Of a DNA stretch of 34,203 nucleotides, positions 8,167 through 16,070 are shown one piece after another. The stretch spans positions 1 to 34,203 of the forward strand of contig JAFTYK010000045.1 in the NCBI GenBank assembly GCA_017464765.1, read 5' to 3'. The notes below the pieces were generated by a model. That model was not told the origin of the DNA. It saw only the letters and a program-made list of their open reading frames with translations, and ran no database searches. Numbering within the stretch: position 1 is the first letter of the stretch; each line of letters opens with the position of its first letter. The DNA is from Ruminococcus sp. (GTDB lineage: Bacteria > Bacillota > Clostridia > Oscillospirales > Acutalibacteraceae). The position numbers and the translations under genes were made by a program.

Positions 8167-8508
8167 ATGAAAAGATCAATTGGCGTATGTATTTTACTTT
8201 CAATCGTAACTTGCGGTATTTACGGTATCATCTGGATGATTAAGCTTAACGATGAGCTTAACGCACTTGCAGGTAAGCAGGGCGCTACATCAGGTGGTGT
8301 TGTATTCTTACTTACACTCGTTACATGTGGTATTTACGGTTGGTTCTGGTACTACAAGATGGGTGAGAACGTTGATACTATTAAGGTTAACAACGGTATG
8401 CAGGGTGGCAATAGCCCTATTATCTATCTCGTATTAGGTTTGTTTGGTCTTGGTATTGTTAACTACTGCTTAATGCAGGATACAATCAACAAGAGTGTTC
8501 AGGGCTAA
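8167..8508 (+). CDS. DUF4234-type small membrane protein
   Basis: A 113-residue protein with three to four membrane segments. It carries an internal duplication of the signature T-C-G-I-Y-G-(I/W)-x-W (residues about 16-25 and 53-62), the hallmark of DUF4234 proteins, and a glycine-rich third segment. Function is unknown. ATG 8167 follows a strong AAGGGGG site with good spacing; an upstream in-frame ATG at 8125 lies within the -10 region and cannot be the start. The next gene overlaps its end, and pairing of these two families is familiar in clostridia. Confidence 0.8.
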   Translation: MKRSIGVCILLSIVTCGIYGIIWMIKLNDELNALAGKQGATSGGVVFLLTLVTCGIYGWFWYYKMGENVDTIKVNNGMQGGNSPIIYLVLGLFGLGIVNYCLMQDTINKSVQG

Positions 8509-8899
8509 TAAAGAACAGAAAAACAGATTGATTAAACTGCTGGCCGGGATTTGTATTATAATCCTGGCCGGTTTGCTATATTACGCCATAGTACGGATAC
8601 TGGGTTATGGTATTCCATGTCCGTTTCGAGCTGTTACAGGACTATTGTGTCCGGGATGTGGTACTTCGCGTATGGCGGTTGCCCTTTTGCAGTTCGATTT
8701 TAAAGAAGCGTTTATAGTTCAACCTGTGTTGTTTTGTTTTCTCTTACCGATGGTAGTATGTTTTGTAAAGCTAGGGATAGACTATGTGAAAACAGGAGAA
8801 AAGACTCTTAAACTGTGGCAGAATATTATTGTATATTCAGCTATCGTATGTCTTCTTCTTTACTGTGTTTATGCAAATATTATGATGTTCATAAAATAA
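8495..8899 (+). CDS. DUF2752-type membrane protein
   Basis: A 134-residue protein with about three membrane segments. The segment CPFRAVTGLLCPGCGTSRM (residues about 41-59) is the diagnostic Cys-rich DUF2752 motif, which may bind metal or form disulfides; function is unknown. The start is uncertain: GTG at 8495 overlaps the previous gene by 14 bases with a poor ribosome site, and a TTG near 8526 is another choice, but no ATG precedes the first membrane segment. Translational coupling to the DUF4234 gene is likely. Confidence 0.78.
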   Translation: MFRANKEQKNRLIKLLAGICIIILAGLLYYAIVRILGYGIPCPFRAVTGLLCPGCGTSRMAVALLQFDFKEAFIVQPVLFCFLLPMVVCFVKLGIDYVKTGEKTLKLWQNIIVYSAIVCLLLYCVYANIMMFIK

Positions 8900-8937
8900 G
8901 CACCTACCAAGGAAAAATCTTTGGCAGGTGCTTTTTG
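8898..8937. terminator. Terminator between convergent genes
   Basis: AAGCACCTaCCAA pairs with TTGGcAGGTGCTT (8898-8910 with 8921-8933) and is followed by TTT on the plus strand. It terminates the DUF2752 transcript and abuts the methyltransferase stop. Confidence 0.85.
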
Positions 8938-8938
8938 C

Positions 8939-9988
8939 TTATATACAGTATAAATTTAAATCCCAGCAAGGAATGTACGGATGTTTTCGAAGATACATCC
9001 TGTACTGTGGGTTTATAGAGTGTATTTTGTTGATAAGAGTGAAAAAGTCAGAGTTCGTGTGATAAGCCGCGATGTTGAGTTTAGGTTTCTTTAGAAGAGT
9101 AGCAGTCATACCGCAAATCATCAAATGTTCCATACCCTCAATGTCAGCTTTTATGTACGAGAACTCTCCGAATTTTTCGCTTAGCATGTCGACGCTGACG
9201 GTATTGATTTCAACACCGTTTTTATCATTTAAAACAGATTGTCTGCCACCGCCTTTTGACACAAGCATTACACCATCTTTGTCGCTGATACCTGCGTTGA
9301 TTGGGGTGAAATTTTGAAGAGTTTCGCAGTGTTCGATAAGTTTCTTGTGGTTTTTGAGATTTGGTTCAACTGCGACTATTTTTTCGTATTCCTTAGTGTA
9401 GTTTAAGAATTCGTCAACAGTATCACCACGATAAGCGCCTAAATCCAGATATGACTCGCTGTCATTAAGCTTCAAAATCTGGGTAAAAACCTCGTCCTTA
9501 TTACTATCGGCTTGTAAGAGATATTCAAGCTTTCCGCTGTATAAAAAGCTCAGTGTGTTTTCAAAAACGGATTTTGACTTTTCGTCTGCGAGTAGCTTAT
9601 AGGCGGATTTAATCTCGTTTTTATATTTAGAAATAAAAGCGTCGTCAACAATTTCATCACCGAAAACGGGTACATTCGGCACTAGAAGCGGGTGCGTTTG
9701 CGCGACAGATTTTATATAATCCATAACATTTTCAAGTGACGAGGCAAAGCACAATGCCACTGTGAACTCTCCGAATTCCTCTTCAAAGTCAGACATTTTC
9801 TTAACAGTGAAGCCTCTGAAATTCTGGTATCTGACAAAATCGTCACTAGCCATAACACCGCTACATTTTATATTACGTTTTTCAAATTCACTTAGCACCT
9901 TGTCGGCACCGTTACCCATACCATACAGGATAATGGGGTAGGGACTGTTTTTCAGCGCGTCCCACACGCATACATCATTATTTATCAT
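8939..9988 (-). CDS. FkbM-family SAM-dependent methyltransferase
   Basis: A 349-residue soluble protein. Residues about 1-115 form a Rossmann-like domain (PIILYGMGNGADKVLSEF) seen in sugar-modifying enzymes. Residues about 170-330 are an FkbM methyltransferase: the SAM motif YLDLGAYRGDTVDEFL, the acidic strand end KIVAVEPN, and the catalytic-region KADIEGMEHLMICGM. FkbM enzymes O-methylate sugars or polyketides, so a glycan or secondary-metabolite target is likely but unknown. It begins three bases after the stop of the MBL-fold lipoprotein and has only a weak ribosome site, so translation is probably coupled. Stop is next to the shared terminator. Confidence 0.88.
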   Translation of the reverse strand: MINNDVCVWDALKNSPYPIILYGMGNGADKVLSEFEKRNIKCSGVMASDDFVRYQNFRGFTVKKMSDFEEEFGEFTVALCFASSLENVMDYIKSVAQTHPLLVPNVPVFGDEIVDDAFISKYKNEIKSAYKLLADEKSKSVFENTLSFLYSGKLEYLLQADSNKDEVFTQILKLNDSESYLDLGAYRGDTVDEFLNYTKEYEKIVAVEPNLKNHKKLIEHCETLQNFTPINAGISDKDGVMLVSKGGGRQSVLNDKNGVEINTVSVDMLSEKFGEFSYIKADIEGMEHLMICGMTATLLKKPKLNIAAYHTNSDFFTLINKIHSINPQYRMYLRKHPYIPCWDLNLYCI

Positions 9989-9991
9989 AGC

Positions 9992-11035
9992 TTAAGGGTT
10001 ACAAGTTTTACATGGTGAGTAGCCGTTGTCTATGGCCTGCTCACGGTTTTTAAAGTTTACTTTATTTTTACTACTCATACTGGTCGCACCGTCACAGGTG
10101 GATAGATGAAATTTTTTAGTGTTTTTGTTTCCAACATAGGAAAGCTTAGAAGTGTCAAAGCGTGTTGGAGATGGAACATCTTCTTCGTTTTCATAGAAAA
10201 ATTGTATGTCATTTCCGTTTGACACAGCAACCACCGTACCCATTATATCGGTGCGATAGGTGATTATACCTTTGTGGTTTAAATGGTCAGTTGTTTCTCT
10301 GTGCGGGTGACCGTAGTCATTGTACATACCGCAAGTGATTACAGAGTATGAGGGAGATACTGCGTCTAAAAAATCAATGGAACTCGATGTTGCAGAGCCG
10401 TGGTGGGAAACTTTCAGAACATCTGCTTTTAAATCGGCGCCGTTTTCTAGCATTTCACTTTCAACTGCTTTTTCAGAATCACCTGTAAATAAGAAAGAGT
10501 TGCTTTTGTATGTAGCTTTGACGATTACTGAATAGTCATTGTAGTTGTCGTAGATTTTTGAATAAGGACCCATAATCTCGAAAGAAGCGTTACCAAATGA
10601 GTATGTGTCGCCAACTTGAGCGTCTATATAGTTAACGTTTTCATTGTTAACAGCGTAAAGCACATTGAGCCATATTTTCGATTGTTGGTCAGTTTCTACA
10701 GTGATGAAGTTTTCACACGGGAAAGTTTCTATAACCTCAGTAAGGCCTCCACAGTGGTCAGAATGAGGGTGAGTGGCTATAACATAGTCAATGGATTTTA
10801 CTTTATTATCCAAAAGGTATTGGCACACAGTAGCACCGTATTCGCTTTCACCTGCATCTATTAAAACAAAATCGTCTTCCGATTCAAGTAGTATGCAGTC
10901 GCCCTGCCCCACATCAATAAAATGTACAAGGAAATCTTCGCTGTTGTGTTTTGCTATGCTGTTATCAAAAAGCGAACAAGAACACAAAGAAAACACTATA
11001 CACAGGCAAAGGATTGATGATAAAAATTTCTTCAA
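9992..11035 (-). CDS. ComEC/Rec2-like MBL-fold lipoprotein with C-terminal Ada-type Zn-binding domain
   Basis: A 347-residue exported protein. The start is taken as TTG 11035, eight bases after a GGAGGT site, which gives a short signal ending in the lipobox-like LCSC near residue 20. Residues about 40-270 are a metallo-beta-lactamase fold like the soluble hydrolase domain of ComEC: VHFIDVGQGDCILLE, THPHSDHCGGL (metal site HxHxDH), FLFTGDS and KVSHHGSATSSS. The C-terminal 45 residues (SYVGNKNTKKFHLSTC to YSPCKTCNP) match the Ada-like zinc-binding module often fused to extracellular nucleases. Cell-surface phosphodiester hydrolysis is the inference. Upstream in-frame ATGs would put the signal peptide internally and are rejected. 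Confidence 0.82.
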   Translation of the reverse strand: MKKFLSSILCLCIVFSLCSCSLFDNSIAKHNSEDFLVHFIDVGQGDCILLESEDDFVLIDAGESEYGATVCQYLLDNKVKSIDYVIATHPHSDHCGGLTEVIETFPCENFITVETDQQSKIWLNVLYAVNNENVNYIDAQVGDTYSFGNASFEIMGPYSKIYDNYNDYSVIVKATYKSNSFLFTGDSEKAVESEMLENGADLKADVLKVSHHGSATSSSIDFLDAVSPSYSVITCGMYNDYGHPHRETTDHLNHKGIITYRTDIMGTVVAVSNGNDIQFFYENEEDVPSPTRFDTSKLSYVGNKNTKKFHLSTCDGATSMSSKNKVNFKNREQAIDNGYSPCKTCNP

Positions 11036-11062
11036 AATATCTACCTCCGAGTTATATTTACT

Positions 11063-11091
11063 AATATACACCAAAGCGAAAATCATTTCAA
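11063..11091 (-). promoter_or_regulatory. Promoter of the lipoprotein-methyltransferase operon
   Basis: Minus-strand TTGAAA (11091-11086), 17-base spacer, TATATT (11068-11063). It is back to back with the araC-type gene promoter, so the AraC protein may regulate it. Confidence 0.65.
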
Positions 11092-11112
11092 TAACAGTTT
11101 TCAGGATAAAAT

Positions 11113-11141
11113 TTGCAAATATCATAAAAATGTGCTATACT
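11113..11141 (+). promoter_or_regulatory. Promoter of the AraC-family gene
   Basis: TTGCAA (11113-11118), 17-base spacer, TATACT (11136-11141), 20 bases before the start codon. Confidence 0.65.
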
Positions 11142-11161
11142 ATCTAAGACGAGGTGATTAT

Positions 11162-12040
11162 ATGTCAAACGGTTACCGATGTAAGTATGAAATTGTTACT
11201 GCGGATACTAATTTGCCGGGTAAGGTTGTACTCTACGAAAAACCTGGTTGTGAGTGTTTTACCAACAAACACTGGCACAAGAATCTTGAAATAGACTATA
11301 TTGTCAAAGGCAGAATGTGGACTATGCAGAATAATGTCGACAGGGATATTTCTGACGGCGAGTATGTTTTGGTCAATTCTGAAGATGTTCACCAGACCTG
11401 CGGCAAATTTCCTGAAGAAAAGGTTAAGTATCTTGTGGTGTTGTTTTCTTACAACTATATCAAGGTTTATTTCCCTGATTTTGAAAAATATGTTCTTGAT
11501 GTTGATAAGAACGAGCAGGCTAAACAGCGTATTGCTCAGCTTCTGAAAGCTATAGTTTTTGAGCTTGAGAATAAAAGTGATTTTTCGGATTTGAAGATTT
11601 CTTGTGCTATGAGCCAGATTCTGATGGTGCTTTTTACAAAGTGCAGAGTCAAGAAAGAAAATGTCACAGACAAAGAGCCTACTGACGATCTGGAATACGC
11701 TAAGAAAGCGATTAATTTCATCAAGGAAAACTATAAGGAGAAAATCAGTCTGGACGATATTTCTTCTTACGTTGGACTTACTCCTACATATTTCTCGCGT
11801 TATTTCAGACAGAGTACCCGAAAGACTTTCAAGAATTATCTTAACCTCGTTCGCCTTGAACACGCACTTCTGGATATTCAGAATAACAGCGACAGCGAAA
11901 CTCACGCTGCACTTTCCAACGGCTTCCCAAGCGTTAAGTCGTTTATCGCAGTGTTTAAAAGTGTGTACGGCTGTGCGCCTAGCGAATACGTCAAAATTTA
12001 CCACGAATTGCCTCAGATTTCTGAAATCAGGAAAATCTAG
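11162..12040 (+). CDS. AraC-family transcriptional regulator with N-terminal cupin domain
   Basis: A 292-residue DNA-binding regulator. Residues about 20-110 form a cupin-like sensor domain (HWHKNLEIDYIVKG, then DGEYVLVNSEDVHQ). Residues about 185-285 hold the two helix-turn-helix motifs: KISLDDISSYVGLTPTYFSRYFRQ, and the second ending GFPSVKSFIAVFKSVYGCAPSEY, where Pro-Ser-Tyr/Glu closure is typical of AraC/XylS. Sugars are the usual effectors of the cupin type; none can be named. Start ATG 11162 has GAGGTG five bases upstream; a longer ATG at 11132 overlaps the -10 and is rejected. It is divergent from the lipoprotein operon. Confidence 0.92.
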   Translation: MSNGYRCKYEIVTADTNLPGKVVLYEKPGCECFTNKHWHKNLEIDYIVKGRMWTMQNNVDRDISDGEYVLVNSEDVHQTCGKFPEEKVKYLVVLFSYNYIKVYFPDFEKYVLDVDKNEQAKQRIAQLLKAIVFELENKSDFSDLKISCAMSQILMVLFTKCRVKKENVTDKEPTDDLEYAKKAINFIKENYKEKISLDDISSYVGLTPTYFSRYFRQSTRKTFKNYLNLVRLEHALLDIQNNSDSETHAALSNGFPSVKSFIAVFKSVYGCAPSEYVKIYHELPQISEIRKI

Positions 12041-12054
12041 AACAGTTAAAAATA

Positions 12055-12084
12055 CGCCCCGAGTTTTCTACTCGGGGCGGTTGT
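12055..12084. terminator. Bidirectional terminator
   Basis: CGCCCCGAGT (12055-12064) pairs with ACTCGGGGCG (12070-12079) around a five-base loop. T-rich on both sides; it serves the araC-type gene (+) and the LCP gene (-). Confidence 0.85.
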
Positions 12085-12114
12085 GTATTTTGATATAGAA
12101 ATATCGGTGAATAT

Positions 12115-13383
12115 TTACTTTACTTTTACGTAGAACAAATCCAAGATGATTTCCATGAGTGCGTTCTGGTCAACAATCAGCTCGGCGTATTCACCTTTTT
12201 GTATAGTTCCAGGAACATTGATGAATTCGATGTCTTGGTATGAGTTAAGTCCTGAGATAGCTGTAGTAGCAAGGTAAGTCATTTTCGCTGTGGTCAGGTT
12301 TGTTGTTGAGTAATCATCAACGGTATTGTAAAGGTCAACAACCAGTGCAGGATTACTCTTAACGCTACCCCATATCTGCGAAAAGAATGCTGTCATAAAT
12401 TGTTTTTGACGAGCCATACGATCGTTGTTCGAGTCGAGTTCATCGATATCTCTTGCTCTGATGTATTGGTTGGCATCGTCGCCGTGCAAAGTGAAGGTTT
12501 CTCCTTTTTGGATAGTTCTTCCATAGTATTTAGAGTCAAAGTCTATGTCAGAGGTGAGTGTTACTCCACCGATAGTGTCTGTCAGAGTGCTGACAGCTTC
12601 CTTGTTGAAAGAAAAGTATGTATTAAACTGCATTCCGTAGAAAAGTCGCTCAAGACTGGAGATGGTATTTTCACAGCTTGAGTGTTTACCGTCACCGTAA
12701 GCATAAGAAAGACAAATTTGCATATTGCTATTCTTAACGAACTCTCCGTCGATATTGTATACGGAAACATCAGCCATTGTATCACGGGATACACCAAGCA
12801 GTGATACTTTGTTATCAAGTGTATTTATAACAGCGATATAGATTGCATCTGCCTGACCGGCAGTTCCTATTACTTCTTCGGGATTGTCGGATTTAAAATC
12901 GTCTATACCCATCAAAACAACGGTCATTACCTTATCGTTGAAAGCGTAAGTGCTTCCGTTGTATGTGATAGTTTTACCACTGTTCTGAACGTCCTCGATA
13001 TTTTCAATTTCAGGAGCAGGCTCAATTTCCATATCTTTGTAATCGTGCATTGCTGACTTTCCTATTTCGTTAAAAACGAAGATTGTGCCTGCTGTGGCGA
13101 TAACAAATCCGAGGATTATGCAAGTTATTGTAATGAGAACTTTTTTGATTTTATTTCTTCTCTTTTTGCGTTTGCTGTGGGGTTTAGCGTAGATGTATTC
13201 AATGTTTTCAGCTTCTTGATTTATATCGGGAATACTGTGGTGTTTTACCTTGTGCTTTTTCTTTTTTTTGCTGACGGGTAGCACATATTCGATTGAATCC
13301 AGTTCTTCCTGAGCGGGAGTTGAAGATGTATGTAGGGTTTTGCTTTTTGTGAATTCAAAGTCGTTGTTATGCGTCTTGCTCAT
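12115..13383 (-). CDS. LytR-CpsA-Psr (LCP) family protein
   Basis: A 422-residue membrane-anchored enzyme of the LCP family, which attaches polyprenyl-linked glycopolymers to peptidoglycan. It has an unusually long, Lys/Arg/His-rich cytoplasmic tail (about 90 residues with SKKKKKHKVKHH and KRKKRRNKIKK), one membrane segment (about 85-107), then the extracellular LCP domain: VVLMGIDDF, DAIYIAVINT, SLLGVSRDTMADV, GGVTL, and YIRARDIDELDSNNDRMARQKQFM with the conserved Arg residues. Start ATG 13383 lies inside the end of the sortase gene (17-base overlap), so both are translated from one message. The sortase-LCP pairing suggests wall assembly of surface glycans and proteins. Confidence 0.92.
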   Translation of the reverse strand: MSKTHNNDFEFTKSKTLHTSSTPAQEELDSIEYVLPVSKKKKKHKVKHHSIPDINQEAENIEYIYAKPHSKRKKRRNKIKKVLITITCIILGFVIATAGTIFVFNEIGKSAMHDYKDMEIEPAPEIENIEDVQNSGKTITYNGSTYAFNDKVMTVVLMGIDDFKSDNPEEVIGTAGQADAIYIAVINTLDNKVSLLGVSRDTMADVSVYNIDGEFVKNSNMQICLSYAYGDGKHSSCENTISSLERLFYGMQFNTYFSFNKEAVSTLTDTIGGVTLTSDIDFDSKYYGRTIQKGETFTLHGDDANQYIRARDIDELDSNNDRMARQKQFMTAFFSQIWGSVKSNPALVVDLYNTVDDYSTTNLTTAKMTYLATTAISGLNSYQDIEFINVPGTIQKGEYAELIVDQNALMEIILDLFYVKVK

Positions 13384-14200
13384 CGACTAAAACCCCCTGT
13401 ACTAAGTATCTGACATTGCCTCCACCATTCATACAAGTGCTTAAAGTAAGGATGCGGTCCTGTGTTGAAAGCTCAATGTTTTCTCTGACATTACAGTAGT
13501 AAGGACGAACCATAAGTGTAGTGTCTAAATACTCGCGGAAACTGTTGATTTCTTCCATATTGAAAGAATTTAATATGTGTCTGTCATCGTATTGATAAGC
13601 AGAGTAAATAAAGTAAGTGTACACCTTGTCTTTTGTGAATACAAACATAGTTCTGTTTTGATTGAAAAAGTCGATATCATTGAATCTGTGTAGTGTTGCA
13701 AACATACTGCCGTTGAGCATATTGTGACCGTACATAACGGTTACGGGGTCAGTAAAGTCGCGTGAGTTCTGCTTTTCGGTGTAGATAGTACCGGAAAACT
13801 GATAGTTTTTATAGACATTGTGGTCAAGATAGAAGCTGTCATCTTCATTGTCGCCACTTTGTGCGACAGGATAGTCAACGTTAGTATTAGGAATATAGAT
13901 CCATGCGTAGATATCAGGATTTATTTGCGTTAATTCATGAAAATCAACAAAGTCACTAGATGAAAGCTCTTGTGTCTTATCTGCATAGTTGTGTTTTGGT
14001 TGCTGGGTTTCTTCTGTCGGAGCTGTTTCGTCATTGGTTGCAGAAACTGACTGTGTACTTGAAGATGTATGGAGATTTTGAATATCGTCAGAAGAGTCAA
14101 AGAAAAAGTATTTTACAAGGTAGCCACCGCATACAAGGAAAGCGAGTATAGCTATTATTAAAATAATTACAAAGACGATTTTGTTTGATTTCTTTTTCAT
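13367..14200 (-). CDS. srtB: Class B sortase
   Basis: A 277-residue membrane-bound transpeptidase. After an N-terminal anchor (about residues 6-26) and a Ser/Thr/Glu-rich linker comes the sortase barrel: DIYAWIYIPNTNVDYPVAQ, the catalytic His in VMYGHNMLNGSMFATLH, the catalytic Cys in LTLSTCMNGGGNVRYLVQG and the Arg in NVRYL. The extra helix region between His and Cys and the YGHNM wording fit class B. Class B sortases in clostridia recognise (S/P)PxTG, and an SPQTG protein is encoded at 15732-15505. ATG 14200 has GAGGA upstream; the ORF extension to 14230 lacks a better site. It overlaps the downstream LCP gene by 17 bases. Confidence 0.93.
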   Translation of the reverse strand: MKKKSNKIVFVIILIIAILAFLVCGGYLVKYFFFDSSDDIQNLHTSSSTQSVSATNDETAPTEETQQPKHNYADKTQELSSSDFVDFHELTQINPDIYAWIYIPNTNVDYPVAQSGDNEDDSFYLDHNVYKNYQFSGTIYTEKQNSRDFTDPVTVMYGHNMLNGSMFATLHRFNDIDFFNQNRTMFVFTKDKVYTYFIYSAYQYDDRHILNSFNMEEINSFREYLDTTLMVRPYYCNVRENIELSTQDRILTLSTCMNGGGNVRYLVQGVLVDEQDA

Positions 14201-14259
14201 AAATAGTCCTCGAAAGTAGATTTTTAACACTTAATAATTGCTTACATAAATACATAGTA

Positions 14260-14288
14260 ATTATACATCTGCGTATAGTTTATGTCAA
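14260..14288 (-). promoter_or_regulatory. Consensus promoter of the sortase-LCP operon
   Basis: Minus-strand TTGACA (14288-14283), 17-base spacer, TATAAT (14265-14260): a perfect SigA match, about 60 bases before srtB. Confidence 0.85.
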
Positions 14289-14317
14289 ATGAATAAACTT
14301 GTATATTGTGTTTTTAA

Positions 14318-14348
14318 ACAAAAAATAAAGCCGCAAAAACGCGGCTTT
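14318..14348 (-). terminator. Terminator of the upstream LCP gene
   Basis: AAAGCCGC (14327-14334) and GCGGCTTT (14341-14348); read on the minus strand the hairpin is followed by TATTTTTTG. Confidence 0.85.
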
Positions 14349-14359
14349 AAAATTATTAA

Positions 14360-15436
14360 TTATTCAGCTTTTGTGTAGAATAACTCTACCATAAGTTTAA
14401 CAAGCTCGTCCTGGTCGACAAAATACTCATCGTAGTAGTCGTCTTCTGTTTCCTTGAATTCGCCGGAAAGTGTGTAGTAATCAACATCTTTGTAATGTTC
14501 AAGGTCGGACAAAACTTCACAAGCGAAGTAGTTGAATTTGGTTGCATCAACGTTTGTAGTTGAGTTTGTTGCGATGATGTTATACATCGATGGAACGGTT
14601 GCAGGGTCTTTTTTGATAGAATCCCATGTTTGTGACAAAAACTCATTCATATACTGTTGCTGTCTTGAAACACGGTTTGACTTAGGTTCCAAAGTTGACT
14701 GATCCCATTCTCTTGAACGAATGTACATAATAGCGTCTTCACCCAAAAGCGTGAACTCTTCTCCCGCAGGGATAAAAGCCTGCTTGTTTACAGAGTAAAA
14801 ATCAACAGATGGAACAAGAGTAACACCGCCGATAGAATCGTTGAGTTCTACAAGATCGCCTTGATCCATAGCGAAGTATGTGTTGAATTTGAGACCTTTG
14901 AAGAGTCGTTCTAAGCTTACGATAGTGTTGTCCACGCTTTCCTGCTTGCCGTCCAGATAAGCATAAGCAAGACAAAGCGGCATTTGCTGTGTATCTACAA
15001 AGTTTCCTTTGTCATCGTAAGTGTCAACGTCAACCATTGAGTTACGGTTAACATTCACGATTGATACCTTGTCTTTCTCAGTGTCAACGACAGCGATGTA
15101 GATAGCATCAGCGTAACCGCCGTCACCAAGGTCTTTATCAACTTCTTCAGAGTCTTCTTCGTCAATACCTAAGAGAACAACGCCTGTCACAGCTTCGTTG
15201 AAATTATACGATTCACCTTTATACTCGATGGTCTTACCGGTTTCATCACTGGAATCGATGTCTCTGATATCCTCAATGTTGATTGTCATATCATCATAGT
15301 CGTGTGCGGCGTCTTTTCCAAGTAAACTGGAGATGGTGAACGCAGCTGTGATGACAAGAAGAACAGCGAGAATAATAAGAATTACCAAAAGCCCTTTTTT
15401 CTTCTTTATGTTTTCATTGCTAGTAGTGTTGTTCAT
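14360..15436 (-). CDS. LytR-CpsA-Psr (LCP) family protein, second copy
   Basis: A 358-residue homologue of the LCP protein encoded at 13383-12115, with a short cytoplasmic start, one membrane segment (about residues 14-37) and an extracellular LCP domain: VVLLGIDEED, DAIYIAVVDTEKDKVSIVNVNRNSMVDV, GGVTLVPSVDFYS, and YIRSREWDQSTLEPKSNRVSRQQQYM. The usual Arg-Asp of the phosphate-binding motif (SRDTM in the paralogue) is Arg-Asn here (NRNSM), and the protein is very acidic. The two copies share the pattern down to the closing LVKLMVELFY, so they are recent paralogues. Start ATG 15436 has AAGGAGG upstream. Expected role is glycopolymer ligation to the wall. Confidence 0.9.
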   Translation of the reverse strand: MNNTTSNENIKKKKGLLVILIILAVLLVITAAFTISSLLGKDAAHDYDDMTINIEDIRDIDSSDETGKTIEYKGESYNFNEAVTGVVLLGIDEEDSEEVDKDLGDGGYADAIYIAVVDTEKDKVSIVNVNRNSMVDVDTYDDKGNFVDTQQMPLCLAYAYLDGKQESVDNTIVSLERLFKGLKFNTYFAMDQGDLVELNDSIGGVTLVPSVDFYSVNKQAFIPAGEEFTLLGEDAIMYIRSREWDQSTLEPKSNRVSRQQQYMNEFLSQTWDSIKKDPATVPSMYNIIATNSTTNVDATKFNYFACEVLSDLEHYKDVDYYTLSGEFKETEDDYYDEYFVDQDELVKLMVELFYTKAE

Positions 15437-15469
15437 AACAAACCTCCTTAAGGAGCAAGTATAAAAGAA

Positions 15470-15493
15470 AAAGCTCCGGCTATGCGGAGCTTT
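15470..15493 (-). terminator. Terminator after the SPQTG mini-protein gene
   Basis: AAAGCTCCG (15470-15478) pairs with CGGAGCTTT (15485-15493); on the minus strand TTTTTCTTTT follows. Some read-through to the LCP gene, 34 bases further on, is possible. Confidence 0.75.
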
Positions 15494-15504
15494 CTGCCGG
15501 GATA

Positions 15505-15732
15505 TTATTCTTTAATTTTCTTAACAGCAAAAACTGATGTAGCAGCTGCCATGAGAATACCAAGAGAACCGAAAACTACAGCGTTATCGCCTGTCTGTGG
15601 GGAAGTAGTAGAACCCGATGATGGCTTTTCAGGTGTAGTTGGAGCTGTAGGGCTGAGTTCAGCAAAAGCAGAAGTAGTGCCTACAACGAGCATCATGATA
15701 GCAACAAAAATAGTAGCAATAAGCTTTTTCAT
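15505..15732 (-). CDS. Tiny secreted sortase substrate with SPQTG sorting signal
   Basis: A 75-residue protein. It has a signal peptide (MKKLIATIFVAIMMLVVGTTSAFA), a Pro/Thr/Ser-rich spacer of only about 25 residues, then SPQTGDNAVVFGSLGILMAAATSVFAVKKIKE: an SPxTG sorting motif, a hydrophobic span and a basic tail. The SPQTG form fits the class B sortase encoded at 14200-13367. After cleavage the displayed part would be only about 25-30 residues with no folded domain, so its job is unclear: a wall-attached stalk, a decoy substrate or a glycan acceptor are options. ATG 15732 follows GGAGG; the ORF extension to TTG 15747 would contain that site and is rejected. Confidence 0.85.
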   Translation of the reverse strand: MKKLIATIFVAIMMLVVGTTSAFAELSPTAPTTPEKPSSGSTTSPQTGDNAVVFGSLGILMAAATSVFAVKKIKE

Positions 15733-16070
15733 AACGATTTCCTCCAATATTAATTAAGATATTTAACCTACTAATAGATATAATGAGTATATCACAGTAA
15801 AAGTTAAAAGTAAAGTGATTTTTTAACAAAATTTGCACCTTGTTTTTGGTGATTTTGTTTGATTATTTTTATATTTTTTCGTTAGCTTAGCGATGTCTAG
15901 ATTCTAAAACTTTTGAAAAAGTATATTAATACACAAATTTAGTGTATGAAATTTGTTATATATTGTTTGTCAAAAGGCTTTATTTACTGATATATTTATG
16001 GTAAAATAAATGTGCTGAAATGAGATGTTAAGCATCTCACTTTTATTGATAATACATTGGAGGTATTAGC
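15733..16070. promoter_or_regulatory. Divergent intergenic region with promoters and a leader hairpin
   Basis: No gene is seen in these 338 bases. On the minus strand TTTACT (15814-15809), 17-base spacer and TATACT (15791-15786) form a promoter for the SPQTG gene. On the plus strand TTGTCA near 15968 with TATATT 18 bases on is a weak candidate for the phosphoesterase gene. Just before that gene, TGAGATG (16021-16027) and CATCTCA (16033-16039) make a 7-bp hairpin followed by CTTTTATT, in the 5' leader. Confidence 0.5.

Noticed and set aside
11165-12004. Long ORF antisense to the AraC gene (279 codons)
   Set aside because: No ribosome site, no family resemblance, and it mirrors the codon pattern of a clear AraC regulator on the other strand.
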